Shown in pieces: positions 59,256-64,000 of a stretch of 64,000 nt of DNA (within the stretch, counting starts at the first letter, position 1; each line of letters opens with the position of its first letter). The notes under the pieces are model-generated. The model did no database searches, had not been told where the DNA came from, and was given only the letters and a program-made list of their open reading frames with translations. This DNA comes from Oscillospiraceae bacterium (GTDB lineage Bacteria > Bacillota > Clostridia > Oscillospirales > Oscillospiraceae): assembly GCA_017458065.1 (NCBI GenBank), contig JAFTGD010000017.1:123424-187423 (forward strand). The letters run 5' to 3'. Both the position numbers and the translations under genes were made by a program.

Positions 59256-60203
59256 TCAGAACAGGCTCATCTGTTCTCTTTCCTTTACGTCAAGGCCCAG
59301 CTCCTGCGGCAGGAAACGGGGACAGACGCTCTCCGGCACGGTGATGGTCGCTGTTGCCAGCCTTGTCCCGATGACGCAGGCCTCCGCCAGGGTCTTGCCG
59401 TAGCTCAGCCCGATGCTGACCCCGGCGCAGAAAGCGTCTCCCGCGCCGGAGGTATCGCATACCTGTACCGGCACCGACGGGCAGACGCCAAACCCGCCCC
59501 GTGCCTCGGCCCAGACCGCCCCCTGCGAACCCATTGTGACAACCATGGCGTTCAGCCCGGCGGCCTGTACTCTTCTATGCAGCTCTTCCGCCATCTGCTC
59601 CGGGCTGCAGCCCATGAAATCATCCGCGAAGAAGATCCCGGCCTCTTGCTGGTTGCAGATAAAGCAGTTGGTGCGCTTGATCAGATCCCTCCGCTGCAGG
59701 GCGATGCTCATGTTCGCCACCAGCGCGTAGGTCGGCACGCCGTACTTCTCGGCATAATAGAAGGTCTCCTTGGCGACATCCTTGTCGATGTCGACTTCGA
59801 TCACCACGCTGGTCGCGTCGCAGAAAATTTCGTCCCCGTGCTCCTGCAGCAGCTTCAGCATGGCGTCCATCTTCGGCCGCTTGGAGATGGAGCCGACCAC
59901 GTCCCCGTTGTGATCCATCACCGCGAGCCAGATTCCCATGCCGTCCGGCACCACCGAGATAAACTTGGTATCCACCTTGTGGTTCTGTAGCTTGCGCAAC
60001 ACTTCCGCCCCCTGAGCGGTGTTGTCCACCATACTCACAAAGCGCGGCCGCAGCTCGACATTGGCGATATCCTCGGCCACATTACGCCCCACGCCGCCGT
60101 GGACGATCTCCACCCGCCCGGCGTTGCGCCCGGCCGGGATATACGTTCCCTCCGGAAAGCCTTTGAAGTCTACAAATACGTTCCCCACAACCACCATCGG
60201 CAT
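59256..60203 (-). CDS. PfkB family carbohydrate/nucleoside kinase
   Basis: 315 residues with the ribokinase fold: N-terminal VHGGVGRNVAEDIANV (the GG...RN substrate segment, most like pseudouridine- or nucleoside-type members), and the C-terminal anion-hole motif DTSGAGDAFCAGVSIGL with catalytic Asp. It is the last gene of an operon with an Fbp/Pot-type ABC transporter, so it may phosphorylate the imported compound. Whether the substrate is a sugar or a nucleoside cannot be decided. Confidence 0.9.
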   Translation of the reverse strand: MPMVVVGNVFVDFKGFPEGTYIPAGRNAGRVEIVHGGVGRNVAEDIANVELRPRFVSMVDNTAQGAEVLRKLQNHKVDTKFISVVPDGMGIWLAVMDHNGDVVGSISKRPKMDAMLKLLQEHGDEIFCDATSVVIEVDIDKDVAKETFYYAEKYGVPTYALVANMSIALQRRDLIKRTNCFICNQQEAGIFFADDFMGCSPEQMAEELHRRVQAAGLNAMVVTMGSQGAVWAEARGGFGVCPSVPVQVCDTSGAGDAFCAGVSIGLSYGKTLAEACVIGTRLATATITVPESVCPRFLPQELGLDVKEREQMSLF

Positions 60204-60229
60204 AGCAGAATTCTCCTTCCGGATCAGAT

Positions 60230-61306
60230 TTACAGTACGTGGACAGACCTTGGATCAAACACCAGCGAGCAGTGATCCCCGACCGCGTAGATGTGCTTGT
60301 TCTTCGGGTTGTGCTCCTCCAGCTTCACCAGCGTATCGCCGACCTTGACATGGTAGTTCTGGTACGAGCCCATGAAGCAGGAGAGAACGACCTCGCAGGG
60401 CAGGCCTCCCTCATCGGCGAGCGACGCCGCCTCAGGCCGGAGCACCAGCGTATACTCCCCGCCGGCTTCCATCTTGCCGTTATCCTCGACGGGAAGGGCG
60501 TTCCCCTCGATGTCCAGGACTGCGTGTCCGGCATCCTTCCCGGTCATTTTGCCTTTCAGGAAGTTGGCCTCGCCTATGAAGTCGGCGACAAACTCGTTGA
60601 CGGGATGGTAGTAGATCTCCTGCGGCGTGCCCATCTGGGCGACGACGCCCTTGTTCATAATGATGATTTTGTCTGACAAAGCCATGGCTTCGGACTGGTC
60701 GTGCGTCACGTAGATCGCCGTGATGCCGACCTCCTGCTGGATGCGGCGGATCTCGGTACGCATCGAGACACGCAGCTTGGCGTCCAGGTTGGACAGTGGT
60801 TCGTCAAACAGGAGGACGGAAGGCTCGATCACCAGCGCCCTTGCCAGCGCCACGCGCTGCTGCTGGCCGCCGGAGAGCTGGTTGGTCATGCGCCCCTCCA
60901 TCCCGGTCAGCTCCACCAGATCCAGGATTTTCATGACGCGCTCGCGGATCTCGTCCTTCGGGATCTTGCGCAGCTTCAGGCCGTAGGCCACGTTGTCAAA
61001 CACGTTATAATGCGGCAGCAGCGCATAGCTCTGAAAGACCATGGCCGTGTCGCGCTTGTTTGGCGTGAGCTCGTTGATGGGCTCGTCACCCAGATAGATC
61101 TCGCCCTCGTCCGGGCTTTCAAAGCCCGCGATCATGCGCAGGGTCGTCGTCTTGCCGCAGCCGGAGGGGCCCAGCAGCGTTACAAAGGAGCCCGGTTCAA
61201 TATCCAGCGAGGTGTCCCTGACGGCGTAGAAGTCCTTTCCGGTCTTCGGGTCCTGGTAGATTTTGGAAATATGCTCCAGCCTGACGCCTTTTTTCATCTT
61301 TTCCAT
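60230..61306 (-). CDS. ABC transporter ATPase (PotA/FbpC type)
   Basis: 358 residues. Walker A GPSGCGKTT, signature LSGGQQQRVALARAL, Walker B LLFDEPLSNLD, His switch YVTHDQSEA, and a C-terminal TOBE domain. It lies three bases after the fused permease gene, with the GGAGGAC ribosome site within that gene's last codons. It powers the Fbp/Pot-like importer. Confidence 0.95.
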   Translation of the reverse strand: MEKMKKGVRLEHISKIYQDPKTGKDFYAVRDTSLDIEPGSFVTLLGPSGCGKTTTLRMIAGFESPDEGEIYLGDEPINELTPNKRDTAMVFQSYALLPHYNVFDNVAYGLKLRKIPKDEIRERVMKILDLVELTGMEGRMTNQLSGGQQQRVALARALVIEPSVLLFDEPLSNLDAKLRVSMRTEIRRIQQEVGITAIYVTHDQSEAMALSDKIIIMNKGVVAQMGTPQEIYYHPVNEFVADFIGEANFLKGKMTGKDAGHAVLDIEGNALPVEDNGKMEAGGEYTLVLRPEAASLADEGGLPCEVVLSCFMGSYQNYHVKVGDTLVKLEEHNPKNKHIYAVGDHCSLVFDPRSVHVL

Positions 61307-61309
61307 GGA

Positions 61310-63019
61310 TTAGTCCTCCTTGATCTGTTTGCTGGTGCCGAAGTGCTTGATAAACAGATTCATCAGCAGCACAGCGCCGTAGGTAATGAGAATCAGGATC
61401 GTTGCGAACGCGCAGGCAAGGCTGTAGGAGCCCTTTTCCGCAAACTCGTTGATCTGTACGGTGATAAGCAGATACTGCGGCGTCACCAGCAGGATGATGG
61501 CCGAAATGGCCGTGATGCTGCGGACAAAGGCCGTCACCAAACCGCTGAGGAACGAATCCTTAATGAGCGGCAGTGTTACGGTCATAAACACCTTGAAGCT
61601 GTCCGCGCCCATATCGTAAGCCGATTCCTCAATGGACTTGTCGATCTGCCGCAGGGCGGAGATGCCGCTTCGGGTACCCGTCGGCAGTGACCGCACCACG
61701 AAGACAATGACCAGGATCAGACCTGTCCCGTAGATGCCCTGCAGGATTCCGCTGTGGAAGAGGCCGCCTGAGAAGCCGCGGATATATCCGACGCCGAGAA
61801 CCGTGCCCGGCACCGCCATGGCCAGCATTGAGACTGCCTCGATGAAGCCCTTGGCTTTGAACTTGCGTTTCACCACGAGGTAAGAAATGATCATGCTGAG
61901 CAGCGCCGTAATGGGTGCCGAGATAAAGGAGAGCACAAAGGAATCCCGGAAGGCCTGAAAGCCGCGGTAGCGGGTGAAGACCTGCTGGAACCACTTCCCT
62001 GTCAGCGGGAAGAACTTGTAGCCCCAGGTCGGGAACAGCGCTCCAATGGGCACACAGATATACATCAGGATGACAAAGGCCGCCACCAGTGCGCAGAAGA
62101 TGGTCAGAGGGACCTTTACGCTGTTATCCTCGATCAGCATACGGCCTCGGCTGGCCTTGCCGGTCAGGGTCGCGGCGGTCTTGGCCTCGAGGTAATACTT
62201 TTGTACCGCGAACATCGCAAGCGTGATGCACAGCAGCACCACGGCCATCGCCGCGGCGCCCGCCTTGTCATAGGCACCGGTGATCTGAAGATAGATCGTC
62301 GTGGCGAGCGTATCGTAGGAACCGCCGATGATCATCGGGTTTGCAAAGTCCGCGATCGACTCGATAAAGGTCACGAGAAAGGCATTCCCGAGGCCCGGCA
62401 GCAGCAGCGGCAGCGTCACATCGGCAAACACCTTCCAGCGGCCTGCGCCCATGTCTCTCGCCGCCTCCTCGAGGGAAGGGTCGATGTTCTTGAGCAGGCC
62501 CTTCAGCATCATGTAGCACACCGGGAAGAAGGTCAGCGTCTGGACAATGACGATGCCCCAGTAGCCATAGACGCTGTTGTCATAGATGTGCAGCAGGAAG
62601 CGGGTGATGATGCCCGCCTTGCCGAAGAGCATGATCATCGAAAGGCTCAGCACGAAGGGCGGCGAAACCACCGGCAGCATGGACACGACCTTGAACAGGC
62701 CGCCCACGAAGCGGTTCATCCGCACATAGACCTCCACATAGGCAAACAAAAGGCCGATCAGTGCGGACAGGATCCCCACTACGAAGCCAACTTTCAGTGT
62801 ATTTGTGATCGCGCGGGTAAAGCTTGGCATGGCAAAGATCCGTTTGAAGATACTGAATCCGAAGCTCCCGTCGCCCACAAAACTGTCCACCAGCAGGATC
62901 GCCAGCGGATAGAGAATAAACAAGGTTAAAAACGTTATCAGCAAGACAATGGTCGTCACCATGATCGGATCTGCCATCAGCTTCTTCCGATCCAGCGCCG
63001 CTCCCTGGCTTTTGGCCAT
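61310..63019 (-). CDS. ABC transporter fused permease (FbpB/AfuB type)
   Basis: 569 residues, about twelve hydrophobic segments in two permease halves. Each half carries an ATPase-contact loop: LEEAARDMGAGRWKVFADV in the first and IEESAYDMGADSFKVFMTV in the second. Such two-in-one permeases serve importers of Fe3+, phosphonates, polyamines or sugar phosphates. The binding-protein gene is upstream and damaged. Confidence 0.94.
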   Translation of the reverse strand: MAKSQGAALDRKKLMADPIMVTTIVLLITFLTLFILYPLAILLVDSFVGDGSFGFSIFKRIFAMPSFTRAITNTLKVGFVVGILSALIGLLFAYVEVYVRMNRFVGGLFKVVSMLPVVSPPFVLSLSMIMLFGKAGIITRFLLHIYDNSVYGYWGIVIVQTLTFFPVCYMMLKGLLKNIDPSLEEAARDMGAGRWKVFADVTLPLLLPGLGNAFLVTFIESIADFANPMIIGGSYDTLATTIYLQITGAYDKAGAAAMAVVLLCITLAMFAVQKYYLEAKTAATLTGKASRGRMLIEDNSVKVPLTIFCALVAAFVILMYICVPIGALFPTWGYKFFPLTGKWFQQVFTRYRGFQAFRDSFVLSFISAPITALLSMIISYLVVKRKFKAKGFIEAVSMLAMAVPGTVLGVGYIRGFSGGLFHSGILQGIYGTGLILVIVFVVRSLPTGTRSGISALRQIDKSIEESAYDMGADSFKVFMTVTLPLIKDSFLSGLVTAFVRSITAISAIILLVTPQYLLITVQINEFAEKGSYSLACAFATILILITYGAVLLMNLFIKHFGTSKQIKED

Positions 63020-63065
63020 AAAAACAGCTCCTCTCTGTTCTGCTTGTTAAGCTGCCTGTAAAAGA

Positions 63066-63092
63066 AAGGATGGCGGGAAACCCGCCATCCTT
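63066..63092 (-). terminator. Attenuator hairpin after the binding-protein gene
   Basis: AAGGATGGCGGG and CCCGCCATCCTT form a perfect 12-bp stem with a 3-base loop; on the minus strand TTTCTTTTA follows. It is the third such hairpin placed directly after a binding-protein gene in this window. Confidence 0.7.
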
Positions 63093-63137
63093 GCGGATGC
63101 TATAAGCCTAAGTGTAAAGTCTCTTCCGATACGGAGA

Positions 63138-63863
63138 TCAGGAGGTCTGGAAACGTCCCTCGCCGACATCTGCGCCGGAATTCTCAATTGCGGTCATGAC
63201 ATCCTCGACATTCTGAGCAGTGTCCTCAACCGCGGCTGCAAAATCATAGCCGTCCCATACCAGGCTGGGATCCAGGCCAAACTCCGCGGCTGCTGCCGGC
63301 TGCTCGGCATTGTCGATGACCAGGAACTGATAGGAACCGGTCTCGTCCGCCAGCTCTACGCAGTCCGGGGACAGGGCATACTCCACAAACAGCTTCGCAG
63401 CATTGGGATGCGCGGCGCCCTTGAAGATGGCCACGGGGCCGATCTCGCAGGTGGTGCCGTCCTGCGGAACGATGAGCTTGACGTTCTCATAGCCGTTGTC
63501 CACAATCTGGGTGATGCCGTCATGCAGGAAGCCGATGCCGATGACGCACTCGCCGGTGCCGACGTTCTTGGACGGGCCGGAGCCGGACTTGGTGTAGACT
63601 TCAACGTTTTTATCCAGGTCGACGAGATACTGGATGCCTTCGTCATGGCCCTTCAGCTGGATCATGAGGTTGGCGACCAGTTTCGGCGTGCCGGCGGTCT
63701 TGTAGTTGGAGAGCCAGATCAGGCCCTTGTATTCGGGCTTCAGCAGGTCGTCCCAGGTCTGGGGCGCTTCAAGGCCGAGACGGTCGAGCTCGTCCGTGTT
63801 GACCATGAAGCCCAGCAGGCCGGTGTAAATGCCATACCAGTAGCCGTTGGGATCCTTATACTC
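63138..63863 (-). pseudogene. ABC transporter substrate-binding protein (Fbp/AfuA type), 5' end lost
   Basis: 241 codons remain of a protein that normally has about 340. The open part begins EYKDPNGYWYGIYTGLLGF and continues through LEAPQTWDDLLKPEYKG, GTGECVIGIGFLHDG and AIFKGAAHPNAAKLF, all typical of family 1 Fbp-type binding proteins. In frame before it lies TAA, and sequence past that point is unrelated and AT-rich, so signal peptide and N-terminal third are missing. Without them the remnant cannot be exported. Either an element has inserted here or the assembly is wrong at the junction. Confidence 0.8.
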
Positions 63864-64000
63864 TTAACTCCTGAGAAAATTAACTCTCAATTGCCTGCAT
63901 GACTTCACCACTGGCAAACTACCCAAGTAAACAGGGCGTTTTTCTACTTTTCTTCTTGCAATTTCAGAGGAAATATGCTAAATTATTGAGTGTTAAATAA
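63864..64000. other. AT-rich foreign DNA at the right edge, likely end of an inserted element
   Basis: Composition falls sharply to about 37 % GC. TTAACTC occurs twice close to the junction (63864 and 63880), and the AAGAAGAAAAG-rich stretch looks non-coding. The edge resembles an insertion-sequence terminus with its leader, but no transposase codons are visible before the window ends and the terminal repeat cannot be checked. Confidence 0.45.

Overview
The window looks like chromosome from a moderately GC-rich (roughly 58-60 %), low-GC-lineage-type Firmicute, most likely an uncultured gut Clostridia/Oscillospirales-like bacterium. The signs are AGGAGG ribosome sites, sigma-A type promoters with 17-base spacers, a CIRCE element before groESL, ROK and LacI regulators, and many Clostridia-typical families (YesL, DUF4867, DUF5058, DUF1848, DUF3990/DUF3791). 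No rRNA or CRISPR array is visible. One tRNA-Leu(UAA) is present. Genus-level placement cannot be made from the sequence alone.

The most striking region is about 1-14,000: a divergent gene cluster that reads as a complete sulfoquinovose (SQ, plant sulfosugar) catabolic system of the sulfoglycolytic transketolase type. On the right arm lie an AraA/FucI-like isomerase, a YesL protein, a sugar ABC importer (binding protein and two permeases, no ATPase) and a GH31 enzyme that keeps the YihQ catalytic and sulfonate-reading residues. On the left arm lie a split transketolase, an RpiB/LacAB isomerase with an altered N-terminal motif, an iron-type alcohol dehydrogenase, an EamA-type exporter candidate, a ROK regulator and a DUF4867 protein. 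Together these predict SQ-glycoside import, release of SQ, isomerisation to sulfofructose, two transketolase steps through a sulfo-tetrose, and reduction of sulfoacetaldehyde to isethionate. A TAXI-type TRAP transporter follows on the other strand, sharing a bidirectional terminator.

From 17,300 to 28,240 lie housekeeping and stress genes: DegV, a two-gene membrane-anchored Hsp70-like system, CstA with a small partner, a THUMP RNA methyltransferase, a diacylglycerol-kinase-like lipid kinase and groES-groEL. From 28,300 to 35,300 lies an accessory patch of lower GC: a Fic protein under a nested inverted-repeat operator, a decayed regulator, a four-gene DUF3791/DUF3990 cassette, small metabolic and repair-type genes, and a remnant of a second Fic gene behind its own operator-like palindrome. 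The tRNA-Leu gene closes this patch.

From 35,600 to 45,050 there are two co-directional operons. One encodes two membrane proteins (DUF5058 and partner) plus an M20 peptidase. The other is an envelope operon (MBOAT acyltransferase, AlgJ/DHHW-like protein, two paralogous SLH/transglutaminase-like membrane proteins and a lipoprotein) in which one transglutaminase-like paralogue has Ser in place of the catalytic Cys. From 45,100 to 51,100 lies a maltodextrin-type locus (LacI regulator, ABC binding protein and permeases, 4-alpha-glucanotransferase). From 51,175 to 59,080 an Opp-type peptide/nickel ABC system is co-transcribed behind a FAD-ferredoxin fusion oxidoreductase. From 59,250 to the end lies an Fbp/Pot-type ABC transporter with a PfkB kinase; its binding-protein gene is cut off near 63,865 by unrelated AT-rich DNA that looks like the end of an inserted element.
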